NCBI GenBank assembly: GCA_038749105.1
Contig: JBCDIM010000035.1
Coordinates: 1-37,912 of the forward strand
From: JBCCOW01 sp038749105
GTDB taxonomy: Bacteria > Planctomycetota > Phycisphaerae > Phycisphaerales > Phycisphaeraceae
Reading direction: 5' to 3'
Length of the DNA stretch: 37,912 nucleotides
A program made the position numbers and the translations under genes. The notes below the pieces were generated by a model. The model searched no databases and was not told where the DNA came from. It saw only the letters and a program-made list of their open reading frames with translations. Positions 25,784 to 35,106 of the stretch are shown in pieces; position 1 is the stretch's first letter, and each line of letters begins with the position of its first letter.

Positions 25784-26920
25784 GTGAACCGCACCCCCTT
25801 CTACAAGTACCACCAGAAGCACGACGCCAAATTCGTCGACTTCGCCGGCTGGGAGATGCCGCTCCATTACGGCTCGATCATCGACGAGCACACCCGCTGC
25901 CGCACCGCCGGGGCCGTGTTCGACGTCTCGCACATGGGGCGGATCAAGGTCGCCGGCCGGCACGCCCGACGCTTTGTTGAGACCGTTTGCACCCGCAAGC
26001 TCTCGGACATGGACGAGCGCCAGGCCCGCTACACGCTGGTCTGCAACGAGCGCGGCGGCGTGATGGACGACATCCTCGTCTACCGCTTCGCCGACCACTG
26101 GCTGCTCGTCGTCAACGCCTCCAACCGCGCCAAGCTCCTCGAGCACTTCAACCAGGTCATCGCCGACCAGAGCCTCCGCCTCAAGCTCACCGACCAGACC
26201 GAGTCCACCGCGATGATCGCCGTGCAGGGCCCGCGCGTCATGGAGCACATCGGGGCCTTCTCCAAAGAGGTCCCGACCCTCGGCAACTACCGCTTCACGA
26301 CCAAGAACCTGATGATCCTCAAGATGATCGTCAGCCGGACCGGCTACACCGGCGAGGACGGCGTCGAGGTCATCCTCAACAGCAACATGGCTGGCACCGC
26401 CATCAAGCTCCTGCTCAAAGACCCCGACCCCGACGACCCCAACGCGATCCTCCCCGCAGGACTCGGCGCCCGTGACACGCTCCGCATCGAGGCAGGCATG
26501 CCGCTCTACGGCCACGAGCTCGACGAAGACACCGACCCCTTCTCCGCCGGCCTCGCCTTTGGCGTTTCCCTGCACAAACACGAAACCCCCGAAGACGCCC
26601 CGCCCATCCCCCGCTTCATCGGGCAGGACGCCCTCGAAGCCATCGCCGCCGCCGACGCGCCGCCCAAGACCCGCATCGGGCTCACACTGGACGGCAAGCG
26701 CACTCCCCGTCAACACGCCGCGGTCCTCTCTGCCGACCACCAGGCCATCGGCGAGATCACCTCCGCCTGCCTTTCCCCCACGCTCGGCCACCCCATTGCC
26801 ATGGCCTACGTCGATAGCGCCAGCACGCCGCAACCCGGCGATGCGGTCAAGATCCAACTCCCCAACAGCTCCACCCTCGACGCCACGGCCTGCACGCTCC
26901 CGTTCTACAAGCGTCCCTAG
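25784..26920 (+). CDS. gcvT: Aminomethyltransferase (glycine cleavage T protein)
   Basis: A 378-residue protein. It begins NRTPFYKYHQKHDAKFVDFAGWEMPLHYG and shows FDVSHMG, the folate-site aspartate region GGVMDDILVYR, SRTGYTGEDGVEV and GLGARDTLRIEAGMPLYGHEL, all diagnostic of GcvT. It transfers the methylene group from the H-protein to tetrahydrofolate. The GTG at 25784 gives a standard N-terminus. gcvH and gcvP are not in the window, and no glycine riboswitch is visible in the 100 bases upstream. Confidence 0.96.
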   Translation: MNRTPFYKYHQKHDAKFVDFAGWEMPLHYGSIIDEHTRCRTAGAVFDVSHMGRIKVAGRHARRFVETVCTRKLSDMDERQARYTLVCNERGGVMDDILVYRFADHWLLVVNASNRAKLLEHFNQVIADQSLRLKLTDQTESTAMIAVQGPRVMEHIGAFSKEVPTLGNYRFTTKNLMILKMIVSRTGYTGEDGVEVILNSNMAGTAIKLLLKDPDPDDPNAILPAGLGARDTLRIEAGMPLYGHELDEDTDPFSAGLAFGVSLHKHETPEDAPPIPRFIGQDALEAIAAADAPPKTRIGLTLDGKRTPRQHAAVLSADHQAIGEITSACLSPTLGHPIAMAYVDSASTPQPGDAVKIQLPNSSTLDATACTLPFYKRP

Positions 26921-26951
26921 CCGACAGCCCAAGCGTTACCGCCAGCCCAAC

Positions 26952-26982
26952 AAAAAAACGCCTCGGCCCTCCGACCGAGACG
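26952..26982 (-). terminator. Intrinsic terminator of the RRM protein gene
   Basis: CGCCTCGG (26959-26966) and CCGAGACG (26975-26982) pair with one mismatch. On the minus strand the stem is followed by seven T (A run at 26952-26958). Confidence 0.88.
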
Positions 26983-27018
26983 TCTTCTCCAATATCGATT
27001 GGGGTCAAGCCGCAGTGT

Positions 27019-27378
27019 TTACCACTGCCGCTCGCGACGGCCACCGCCGCCACCACCACCGCCGTAACCGCCACCGCCACCACCGCCGCCGCGGAAGCCA
27101 CCACCGCCGCCGCCGCCACCGGGGCCACGGCTCTCACGCGGACGGGCCTCGTTGACCGTCAGCTGCCGGCCTTCGAACTCTTCACCGTTGAGGGCCTCAA
27201 TGGCCTCCTTCGCGGCCTCGGCATCGGCCATGGTCACAAAGGCAAACCCACGGGATCGCCCGGTCTCGCGATCGGTGATGATCGCAACTTCCGTCACCTC
27301 GCCATAGTTGCTGAACAAACCCTCGAGGCCGTCCTCGGTGGTCCGGAACGAAATATTACCGACATACATGCGCGTCAT
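27019..27378 (-). CDS. Glycine-rich RRM RNA-binding protein
   Basis: A 119-residue protein with one RNA recognition motif: RNP2 MYVGNIS near the N-terminus and RNP1 RGFAFVTM near residue 45. A tail of about 35 residues follows, almost all Gly with Arg and Tyr. This layout matches bacterial and cyanobacterial Rbp proteins, often cold-induced. GGAG lies ten bases before ATG 27378; a GTG two codons upstream is possible. Confidence 0.95.
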   Translation of the reverse strand: MTRMYVGNISFRTTEDGLEGLFSNYGEVTEVAIITDRETGRSRGFAFVTMADAEAAKEAIEALNGEEFEGRQLTVNEARPRESRGPGGGGGGGGFRGGGGGGGGYGGGGGGGGRRERQW

Positions 27379-27711
27379 CTTCACGAAGCTCCAAACGGGG
27401 TCACTAGCCAGTGCTTCGCATCGGACGAGAATCTGCGTTCTACCGGTCCGGGTCTCACGAGGCCCACTCTAGCTCTCATCTCAGGCAGTCCCCAACCCCA
27501 CCGGGGACCGCCACCAAACTTTCAACCGGTCGCAACGCACGACCGCACGCGGAAACCACCAACCATCTCGTGATCTGGCTTCGCTACGCTCCGCGCAGCA
27601 TACCACACGCCCCCGCCCCGCCCCAGCCTTTTCCTGCCGACCCACACAAATCAAACCCTTTGCCCCAGTCCCGACCACTCCGAACACGGCCCAGGCCCCG
27701 AGCACGACGCA
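27379..27711. other. Intergenic region without a recognisable gene
   Basis: These 333 bases lie between the start of the RRM gene and the stop of the next minus-strand gene. They hold the RRM gene's promoter and leader, with GGAG before its ATG. I see no convincing small gene, terminator or known RNA. A structured leader is possible, because such RRM genes are often cold-regulated, but nothing specific supports it. Confidence 0.5.
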
Positions 27712-28284
27712 TCACCCCCCTACTGGCGGGGCCACCGCGGGCCTGACGTACCGGCCGTAGAACAAGAACGCGCTGCCGTCGTAGACACCCAGCCCGTTAA
27801 TCGCGTACGCCGCCGCCTGGCCCTCGCCCTCGACCCGCTCCCGGAAAGTCTCGGTCACCCCCGGCCGGTCCGCCGACCAGAACAGGTACCCGTCGCTCAT
27901 CTGCCCGAAGTGCAGCGACCGCTCCCCGTTGCTTTTCTCCACCGTGCACACCAGCCGGCCCTGGGCGTCCTGATAGTTCGCCGCCCGGGCGGTCACCACC
28001 TCGCCCTTCTCGTTGGTCTCGTGGAACTCCGCCCGCTGGATGTGGCCGTCCCACCAGTACCGCTGACGCACCTGCAGCCGGGTCAGCACCGAGCCGTCGA
28101 CCGCGTACACGACGAACTCACCCTGCCAATGCCCGGTCCACGGGTCCAGGATCGCCCGGTTCTCGTCGCTGATCGACCCGCCCGCCTGCGGGAACTCTAG
28201 TCCGCGGCTGTCCAGCGCGACCCACAGGCACAGCACACCCGTCAAAACCGCCAACCAGTGGTTTCTAAACGCAATCATTTTCAT
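27712..28284 (-). CDS. Exported protein, unknown
   Basis: A 190-residue protein with an N-terminal signal or anchor (MKMIAFRNHWLAVLTGVLCLWVAL). The mature part is rich in aromatic residues and beta-type pattern (WTGHWQGEFVVYA, RQRYWWDGHIQRAEFHE, GQMSDGYLFWSADRPG), suggesting a beta-barrel or lipocalin-like fold, which I cannot confirm. ATG 28284 is chosen because it starts the signal; the frame continues upstream through the next gene on the other strand and is not coding there. Confidence 0.7.
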   Translation of the reverse strand: MKMIAFRNHWLAVLTGVLCLWVALDSRGLEFPQAGGSISDENRAILDPWTGHWQGEFVVYAVDGSVLTRLQVRQRYWWDGHIQRAEFHETNEKGEVVTARAANYQDAQGRLVCTVEKSNGERSLHFGQMSDGYLFWSADRPGVTETFRERVEGEGQAAAYAINGLGVYDGSAFLFYGRYVRPAVAPPVGG

Positions 28285-28389
28285 ACCAGATGATATGCCG
28301 CCGAGCCGCCCTGTCGGAATAATCCGGCCTCGCTGCGGCCACCTGTCACACGCAGCCCGAATCCTCCCGCCCTCTACCCCGATATCCCC

Positions 28390-29508
28390 ATGCCTCACAG
28401 TACCGCAACCCAAACCCTCGGCCTCGGCGTCCTCGGGCTCGGCGAAGGCCGGAGCGTGATCAGCGCCGCCCTCCAAAGCGACCGCTGGGACCTCCGCCTG
28501 CTCTGCGACCTCAACGAAGAGCTCTGTCAGTCCCGCGGCAGCGAGTTCGACTTCCACCGCTACACGCTGTCCTATGACGACATGCTCGCCGACCCAACGG
28601 TCGATGTCGTGGCGATCTACACCCCCGACCGGTTCCACGCCGGCCACATCGAGCAGGCCCTGACCGCCGGCAAACACGTCATCTGCACCAAGCCGCTGAT
28701 CGACGACCTTAAGGACGCCCCGCGCCTGCTCGAGCTTGCCCAAACCGCCGACCGCCACGTCTTCGTCGGGCAGAGCACCCGCTTCTTTGAGGGCTTCATG
28801 CGGCAACGCGAAGAGTTCGAGGAAGGCATCCTCGGCCAACTGGTCACCCTCGAGACCCACTACCACGCCGACCACCGCTGGTTCATCGCCAAACCGATGA
28901 CCGATCCCTCCCGCTACAAGCCGCTCTTCGGCGGCGGCAGTCACCCCATCGACCTCATCCGCTGGTACCTGCCCAACATCCACACCGTCGTCGCCTACGG
29001 CGACATGAGCCCCAACGGCGAAGCCATCGGCCTGGTCCACCCCGACAACTTCCACGCCCTGTTCCGCGATGCCGACGGCCGCATCGCCCGTGCCAGCGGC
29101 TGCTACAACTCACCCACGGAGCCGACCGACTTCGCCGCCTACCTCCGCTGCACCCTGCGCGGCAGCGACGGTGCCAGCCACGCCGACCTGCCCCAACTCC
29201 GCTACGCCCGCTCCGCCTTCGGCCAGCCCTACCACATCGAGACCTACGAAGACCGTCGGCCGTACTACTTCCGTTTTGAAGGCACGTCCCACCACGCCGG
29301 CGAATACCAGAACTACATCGAGTACTTCGCCGACCAGCTCGCCCTCGGCCAGGCCCCCCAGCCCGGCATCGCCGAGGGCATCGGCACCGTCGCCCTCATG
29401 TCCGCCATCGAACACTCCATCGACACCGGCCAGCAGGTCGTCATGCCCGACTTCCTCGCCGCCCACGGCCTGCCGCGTGACCTGCTCGCCCCGACCGAGC
29501 CCTCATAA
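28390..29508 (+). CDS. Gfo/Idh/MocA-family oxidoreductase
   Basis: A 372-residue protein with an N-terminal Rossmann domain (GLGVLGLGEGRSVISAAL; the loop is GLGEGR), DVVAIYTPDRFHAGHIEQAL and the family lysine in GKHVICTKPL. The C-terminal substrate domain contains GGGSHPIDLIRWYLP. Such enzymes oxidise sugars or cyclitols with NAD(P). Planctomycetes carry many, often near sulfatases. It converges with the desaturase gene, with 11 bases between stops. Confidence 0.9.
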   Translation: MPHSTATQTLGLGVLGLGEGRSVISAALQSDRWDLRLLCDLNEELCQSRGSEFDFHRYTLSYDDMLADPTVDVVAIYTPDRFHAGHIEQALTAGKHVICTKPLIDDLKDAPRLLELAQTADRHVFVGQSTRFFEGFMRQREEFEEGILGQLVTLETHYHADHRWFIAKPMTDPSRYKPLFGGGSHPIDLIRWYLPNIHTVVAYGDMSPNGEAIGLVHPDNFHALFRDADGRIARASGCYNSPTEPTDFAAYLRCTLRGSDGASHADLPQLRYARSAFGQPYHIETYEDRRPYYFRFEGTSHHAGEYQNYIEYFADQLALGQAPQPGIAEGIGTVALMSAIEHSIDTGQQVVMPDFLAAHGLPRDLLAPTEPS

Positions 29509-29519
29509 CGCCGCGTTCG

Positions 29520-30512
29520 CTAGACGTTCGCCGCCGACGCCAGCCGCTTCTTGTGCGGCACCCGCACGTCCCACGCCAGCCCCAAACGCTTGAGCGTCCA
29601 GATCACATACCAGCCCCCGTCGAACTCCCACCACCGCAGCCCGCACCGCGACGAGTTCGGGAACGCGTGGTGGTTGTTGTGCCACCCCTCGCCCATCCCG
29701 ATGAACCCCATGATGAAGTTGTTCCGGGCGTGGTCGCCGCTCTTGAACGGCCGCGTCCCCCACAGGTGACACACCGAGTTCACCGACCAGGTGATGTGGT
29801 GCACCAAGAAGATGCGGACCACGCCGCCCCACATCAAACCCAGCCCCGCCGACAGCCACGACTGATCCCACAGCCCCGCGATCACCGCCGGCAGAAAGAT
29901 CCCGACCGCCACCCACCAGCCGTTGGTCCGATCGATCGTCCGGACACCCGAGGGCTGAGCGAACTCCGGGGCGTACTTCGCCTCGTTCGGGTGCTTGCGG
30001 TCCTTGGCGGTAAACCAGCCGATGTGGGCGTGCCAGAAGCCCCGGACCGTCCCCCACAGCCCGTGGCTGTCGTGGGTGTGCGGCGAGTGCGGATCGCCCT
30101 CGCGGTCGCTATGGCTGTGGTGCCGCCGATGGTTCGCCACAAACCGGCTCACCGTGCCCTCCGCCGCCATCGCCCCCATGATCGCTAACGCGACCCGCAC
30201 CGCCGGCGTCGTCTTAAACGCCCGGTGCGCAAACAGCCGGTGATACCCCACAGACACCCCCACCGTGGTCAGCAGCCCGATCACCAGCATCAGTGCCAGG
30301 TGCAGCCAACCCACCCCCACGCCCCAGAGCGATGCGATCGTGAACCCCACCACCACCGTCGGCACGACCACAAACGCCAGCGTTACCCAACGCTCCATCC
30401 AGCCGACCCGCTCGTGCGGCTCCCCCGCCGGTGCCGCAAACTGCCCCGTCACCTCATCGGCCTGGGGCCTGACGACAGCCCTCACGCCCTGCCGGGTGTC
30501 TAGCGTGGTCAT
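29520..30512 (-). CDS. Acyl-CoA/fatty acid desaturase, delta-9 type
   Basis: A 330-residue membrane di-iron enzyme. The three histidine boxes are H91RLFAH96, H128RRHH132 and HNNHH near residue 280, as in stearoyl-CoA-type desaturases. Hydrophobic pairs flank them (about 43-85 and 215-255). It introduces a double bond into membrane fatty acids. ATG 30512 is chosen; the frame extends 41 codons further upstream without similarity to the family. Confidence 0.93.
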   Translation of the reverse strand: MTTLDTRQGVRAVVRPQADEVTGQFAAPAGEPHERVGWMERWVTLAFVVVPTVVVGFTIASLWGVGVGWLHLALMLVIGLLTTVGVSVGYHRLFAHRAFKTTPAVRVALAIMGAMAAEGTVSRFVANHRRHHSHSDREGDPHSPHTHDSHGLWGTVRGFWHAHIGWFTAKDRKHPNEAKYAPEFAQPSGVRTIDRTNGWWVAVGIFLPAVIAGLWDQSWLSAGLGLMWGGVVRIFLVHHITWSVNSVCHLWGTRPFKSGDHARNNFIMGFIGMGEGWHNNHHAFPNSSRCGLRWWEFDGGWYVIWTLKRLGLAWDVRVPHKKRLASAANV

Positions 30513-30666
30513 GGTCGGTTCATCCGTGGTCAGGGTTAAAAATTCGGCCGAAAGTCCGCCGCGAATAGCCCCCCGTGGATCCGTGCACATCGCATAGATC
30601 GGACACCGCGAGCCCCATAGCTTAACGTTTCTCACGACTCACGCCGTTCTCACGCAGTCTCCCCCC

Positions 30667-32097
30667 TTACGTGTCCACCGTCGCCAGCGTGTTGTAGTAC
30701 GCGTAAGGCCGATCCGGGACCAGCCGCTCGCCATCCGAGAACCCCTCCGGACGCGCCGCCAGGGCTGACACGAGCCTTTCTCGGCAGGATGACACCACCG
30801 ACGACAACTCGGCCCGACCGCTCAAGTCCTCCAACTCCTGCGGGTCCTCGGCCAGATCAAACAGCTGCTCCGTCCCGTCCACAAACCAGATGTACTTGTG
30901 CCGCTCGCTCACCAGCACGTGCCAGCCCGGCCCCTGGTCACCGATCGGCGCGTGCTCGGCGTGCAGCCACTCCCGCACCGGCTCCGACGTCGCCCCGGTC
31001 GCCCGCTCCAGCAGGCTCCGGCCCGTCACATGCTCGGGCGTCGAAACCCCCGCGATCTCGCAGCACGTCGGCAGGATATCCTGCAACGCCACCGGCTCGT
31101 CCACCGTCGTCCCCTCCTCAATCCCAGGGCCCGACAGCAAGAACGGTACCCGGGCCGACCCCTCATACGGCATCGACTTCCGCCAGAAGTAGTGATCCCC
31201 CAGCATCTCGCCGTGATCGCTGACAAAGAACACATACACCGGCTCGTCACCAATCCCCCGCAGCCCCATCTTCACGATCTCCAGCTGATCGTCGATGTGC
31301 TGGATCAGCCCGTAGTACCCGGCCTTGGTCTCCCGCAGACGCTCGCCCTCCAGCACCTGACGACCGTGCTGATCCGAGAAGCCCCGCCCGTCGTTCGTCG
31401 GCCGCGTCGCCCACGACCCGATCGCCGGGCCGTCCGGCTCCTTCGAGAGATAACGCTCCAGATAATCACGCGGCGGCGCCAACGGCGGGTGCGGCGCCGA
31501 AATCCCCACCGACAGGAAGAACGGCCGCTCCCGGTCCCGCCGACCCAGAAACTCCACCGTCCGATTGACCGCGTAGTTCGTCTGGTGGAACTCTTCCGGA
31601 TGCTCCCACGACCTCGCCTTGTGCCCGTTCATCGTCAGCCCCCCGTGCAGCATCTGGTACTTCAACTCGTGCTGCGTGTTCGCTGGCACCGGCAGGTCGT
31701 GGAACCGCGAGTAGTACTCGGCAAACGGGTCGCCCCGATTGATCTCGAACCCGTAGTGCGCATGCCCCGGGTACTGGTGCCAGCCCCGGCCCACGTGCAC
31801 CGTCTGATACCCCGCCCGCTTCAACAGCTCCGGCAGCGTCGCCTCCGGCCTAGCGATCCGCATCTTCGGGCCGAAACCCACCACCCCACTCGCATTCGGC
31901 GACACCCCCGTCAACAGCGCGTGCCGCGCCGGGATGCACGTCGGGCATTCCGAATACGCCCGCCGGAACCTAGCCCCGCTAAACGCCAGGTGGTCCAGGT
32001 TGGTTGTGGTCAATAACGGGTGACCGTCGATCGATAGCGTGTCGCCCCGCTGCTGGTCCGTATGGATCAGCACAATGTTTGGCCGGCTCTGTGTCAT
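30667..32097 (-). CDS. Sulfatase
   Basis: A 476-residue protein starting MTQSRPNIVLIHTDQQRGD, typical of sulfatases, with no signal peptide. The formylglycine motif is C54-I-P-A-R58 in CPTCIPARHALLTG, and the metal site includes D14 and FVSDHGEMLGDH. A C-terminal subdomain with YIWFVDGTEQLFDLAEDPQELEDL is conserved in the family. It differs clearly from the sulfatase at 9285-10748. Substrate unknown, probably a sulfated glycan. Confidence 0.95.
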   Translation of the reverse strand: MTQSRPNIVLIHTDQQRGDTLSIDGHPLLTTTNLDHLAFSGARFRRAYSECPTCIPARHALLTGVSPNASGVVGFGPKMRIARPEATLPELLKRAGYQTVHVGRGWHQYPGHAHYGFEINRGDPFAEYYSRFHDLPVPANTQHELKYQMLHGGLTMNGHKARSWEHPEEFHQTNYAVNRTVEFLGRRDRERPFFLSVGISAPHPPLAPPRDYLERYLSKEPDGPAIGSWATRPTNDGRGFSDQHGRQVLEGERLRETKAGYYGLIQHIDDQLEIVKMGLRGIGDEPVYVFFVSDHGEMLGDHYFWRKSMPYEGSARVPFLLSGPGIEEGTTVDEPVALQDILPTCCEIAGVSTPEHVTGRSLLERATGATSEPVREWLHAEHAPIGDQGPGWHVLVSERHKYIWFVDGTEQLFDLAEDPQELEDLSGRAELSSVVSSCRERLVSALAARPEGFSDGERLVPDRPYAYYNTLATVDT

Positions 32098-32248
32098 CGC
32101 ATCGCTCCATTCGGTCCCGAGTCGGGATCGCAAGGGGTGGGTCTCCTATCCGCGCATCCTGATCGACCCGGCCCACAAACTCAACCCCACCCCACCTCAA
32201 GCCAACTACCAAACACCGCTGGCCCCCTGACGACCTACAGTGGGCCGC

Positions 32249-32611
32249 ATGAATAGGCTCAAGGTCTACGCCATGCCCTTCGCAGACGTGTACCCGTACC
32301 TCCTTGCCAAGGTCGAGAGGAAGGGCCGCACGCCCGCCGAGCTCAACCGCGTGATCCGCTGGCTCACCGGCTACACCCCCCAGAGGCTCCGCTCCATCCT
32401 CAGCTCGAAGACCACCACCCTCGAAGCCTTCTTTGTCGACGCTCCCAAGCCCCACCCCAACCGCAAGCTCATCACCGGCGTGGTCTGCGGTGAACGCGTC
32501 GAAAACATCCAAGACCCCACCTGGCAGGAAGTACGCTATCTCGACAAGCTCGTCGATGAGCTCGCCAAGGGTAAAGCCATAGAAAAAGTGCTGCGGAGCG
32601 ACGCCCCATGA
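32249..32611 (+). CDS. DUF2200 family protein
   Basis: A 120-residue protein matching the DUF2200 pattern throughout: FADVYPYLLAKVERKGRT, VIRWLTGY, PNRKLITGVVCG and VRYLDKLVDELAKGKAIEK. The function of the family is unknown to me. It starts at ATG 32249, 151 bases from the divergent sulfatase gene, and converges with the chemoreceptor gene. Confidence 0.9.
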   Translation: MNRLKVYAMPFADVYPYLLAKVERKGRTPAELNRVIRWLTGYTPQRLRSILSSKTTTLEAFFVDAPKPHPNRKLITGVVCGERVENIQDPTWQEVRYLDKLVDELAKGKAIEKVLRSDAP

Positions 32612-32651
32612 CGCAACACCCCGGACGCGGCCTGGCTCAGATCGCCATCCG

Positions 32652-34181
32652 TCAGGCCGTCGTGAACTGCTCCGCCAACCGCGTGAGCTGCTCGTTTCGC
32701 TCCGCCAGCTGCGTCACCGACTCGCTCATCGAGGACGATGCGTCGCCGACCTCGGAGAACCCGGCACTGAGCTTCTGGATCTCTCGGTCGACCTCCTGCG
32801 ATCGCCGCAAGATGGTCTCGAGGATCTCACCCGCAGTCGCGCTCTGATCCACGCACTCCTCGGCCTTCTGGCTATTCGTCTCCATCGCCTCACGGGCCCG
32901 CTGGGTCTCGGTGTTGATCTCCAGGATCGCCTGCTGGATCTCGTCCGTCACACTCGCGGTGCGGTCCGCCAGCTTGCGCACCTCATCCGCGACCACCGCA
33001 AAGCCTCGGCCGTGCTCACCCGCACGCGCCGACTCGATCGCCGCGTTCAACGCCAACAGGTTCGTCTGGTCCGCGATGTCCTGAATCACCGACACCAGCG
33101 AGCCGATCTGCTGACTCCGCCCATCAAGCTGGCTCACCAGCTCGCCGCCACGCTTCACGCCCTCGCCGATCACGTGCAGGTTCTGGATCGTCTCGCCGAC
33201 CACCTGGCTGCCCTGCTCCGCCACGCTGCTCGCCTGGGCCGCGTTGCCGCTGATCGCCTTGGCCTGCTGCAGCATGCTGTCGGCCGTCTCCGCCATCTCT
33301 TGCGCGCCCGCCGAGATCGACACCGACGACGAAGACGCCTCGTGTGCCGCGCCGCTCACGTCCTGGATGATCCCACGCAGCGTCTCGATGAACCCGTTCA
33401 TCGCCTCGGCCAGCTCGACCGTCACGCCGTCGAACCGCGGGTCCACCTTCTGGGTCAGGTCGCCGGTCGTCTCGATCTGCTTGATGTCCCGAACCATGCC
33501 ATCGACCGAGCGGGCGATCCCGACCTGGCCGACCAGCTCGAGCTCCGCCTCCCGCTCCGCGATCAACCGCATCTCTTTCGCCGACAGCCGCAACCCGGCC
33601 ATCAGCAGCCCCACCTCAATCACCACCCACACCGCGTGCTCCAGCCAGAGCCACCGCCCCGCGCCGACATAGCCGTAGATCGACTGCGGCCAGAACAGCC
33701 CGCGCAGCAGGTGGTCCGCCGCAATGATCCCCGTCGCCACGATCAGCACCTTCGGGTCCCGGTACATCGCCAGCACCGCCAGCGTCACGAACACCGAGAA
33801 GTGCCATTCGATCCGCCCGCCGCCGAAGTGGATCAGCATCGCCACCACAAGCGCTTGCGCCGCCGTCATGGTGAGCCGGGCGATCGTATCCCCCCGCTTG
33901 AACCACCCGATCGCCGCCGCCGGCCCGCACACCAGACCGCCCAACAGCAGTGCCGCCCACACATGCGCGTGCGTCGCGCTCTCCGCACCGATCCACGTCT
34001 TCGGCGAGATCACCAACGCCTGCGCCACCAACGCCACCCACTGCACCAGCAGCGCGATCGCGAAGAACCGGTCGTTACCCACCCACAGCTTCCGGTAAGA
34101 CGCCAGGAGCTTGTCCTGGGTCAGCTGCATCTTCTCGGCTTCAAGGTCGGGTGCGGCAGAACCGCCAGCCATCGCGTTCAT
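32652..34181 (-). CDS. Methyl-accepting chemotaxis-type receptor
   Basis: A 509-residue protein. The first ~200 residues form a multi-span membrane region with HFGGGRIEWHFSVFVTLAVLAMYRD, a type of integral sensory domain rather than a periplasmic one. A HAMP-like linker follows (about 215-275), then the signalling hairpin with DQTNLLALNAAIESARAGE and FAVVADEVRKLADR. No C-terminal CheR-binding pentapeptide is present. AGGA precedes ATG 34181. It follows the thioredoxin-like gene by 24 bases, so the two are probably cotranscribed. No che genes are in the window. Confidence 0.93.
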   Translation of the reverse strand: MNAMAGGSAAPDLEAEKMQLTQDKLLASYRKLWVGNDRFFAIALLVQWVALVAQALVISPKTWIGAESATHAHVWAALLLGGLVCGPAAAIGWFKRGDTIARLTMTAAQALVVAMLIHFGGGRIEWHFSVFVTLAVLAMYRDPKVLIVATGIIAADHLLRGLFWPQSIYGYVGAGRWLWLEHAVWVVIEVGLLMAGLRLSAKEMRLIAEREAELELVGQVGIARSVDGMVRDIKQIETTGDLTQKVDPRFDGVTVELAEAMNGFIETLRGIIQDVSGAAHEASSSSVSISAGAQEMAETADSMLQQAKAISGNAAQASSVAEQGSQVVGETIQNLHVIGEGVKRGGELVSQLDGRSQQIGSLVSVIQDIADQTNLLALNAAIESARAGEHGRGFAVVADEVRKLADRTASVTDEIQQAILEINTETQRAREAMETNSQKAEECVDQSATAGEILETILRRSQEVDREIQKLSAGFSEVGDASSSMSESVTQLAERNEQLTRLAEQFTTA

Positions 34182-34205
34182 GGGATCATCCTGGAATCTT
34201 CAAGG

Positions 34206-34856
34206 TCAAGGTTCGGTGCTCACGGCGGTCGAATGACACAGCGCGCAGCCGAAGACTTCCGCCTCCGCATGTCCCGAGTCAGCCGCTCCGATCAAGAGTT
34301 GTTCAATCGCGTCCAGCCCCGGGCTCGCGCCCTCGTGGCCACGCGACGCGGTCACCCCCCCGCTAAACACCCGCGCCCCCTGCCGATCAAACACCACCAC
34401 ATGCCCGCTGGTCCGCACGCCAAACCGTCCCGCCTCCACGCCTTCCGGATCCAACGCCAGCGCCGCCCCGGGGATCCGCTCCGCCATCGACTTCAACCGC
34501 GTCTCCGCCCACGCGTCCCGCCATGACGCGGTATCAAAAAACACCACCGCCAGATCCAATCCCTCGGGGTACTCCGCCTTCAGCCGGCCCAGGTTCGCCA
34601 GCGTCGCCTGCGTGCACGGGCAGTCCGGGTGCGCGAACACCACCGCATTCACCCGCCCCGCCGTCCTCGGCACCGCCGTCCCCTCAGGCCACGCCATTAC
34701 TACCACCCCCGACTCGCCCGGCGTCGTCGCATACAAGTTCATCGCCACAAAACCGCCCCCCACCAACCCCACCCACACCCCCAACGCAACCACCCAAAGC
34801 CCCGTCCGCCGCCACGACCCCACCGGCCGTGCATCACTTGGAACAGTTGATTCCAT
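34206..34856 (-). CDS. Membrane-anchored thioredoxin-like protein with CxxCH motif
   Basis: A 216-residue protein with one N-terminal membrane helix (about 18-42) and a thioredoxin-like domain. The cysteines are C79-P-C81 in FAHPDCPCTQATL, in place of the usual CxxC. The end carries C204-A-L-C-H208, which fits a covalent heme c site if the domain is periplasmic, or a second redox pair. The start is uncertain: ATG 34856 is used; the frame extends to a TTG at 34934. It lies directly upstream of the chemoreceptor gene. Confidence 0.7.
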   Translation of the reverse strand: MESTVPSDARPVGSWRRTGLWVVALGVWVGLVGGGFVAMNLYATTPGESGVVVMAWPEGTAVPRTAGRVNAVVFAHPDCPCTQATLANLGRLKAEYPEGLDLAVVFFDTASWRDAWAETRLKSMAERIPGAALALDPEGVEAGRFGVRTSGHVVVFDRQGARVFSGGVTASRGHEGASPGLDAIEQLLIGAADSGHAEAEVFGCALCHSTAVSTEP

Positions 34857-35106
34857 GCCTACGAAATCGGTGGATTCCTCGAACTGCTCCAGCCCATAAC
34901 GTCCAAAACGTTCACGCTCGACATCGACGCCCAACCCACGACGCGACCGACCCGCCCTTCAGCCCAGCACCCCCAACAAAACGCCGTTTACATGGCCTCA
35001 ATCAGACCCAACGAGCCATGCCCCGGCCTATCCGACCCGCGCCCGCGCCACCGTCCTCACACCACCCGCCAGCCTTATCGGGCCCCTTGCACACGCTAAC
35101 CCGCGC
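34857..35106. other. Intergenic region, no gene recognised
   Basis: These 250 bases lie upstream of the thioredoxin-like gene and downstream of the GH16 gene, both on the minus strand. It holds a small inverted repeat, AACGTCCAAAACGTT (34898-34912), close to the start of the thioredoxin-like gene. I see no gene or clear terminator. Confidence 0.5.
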
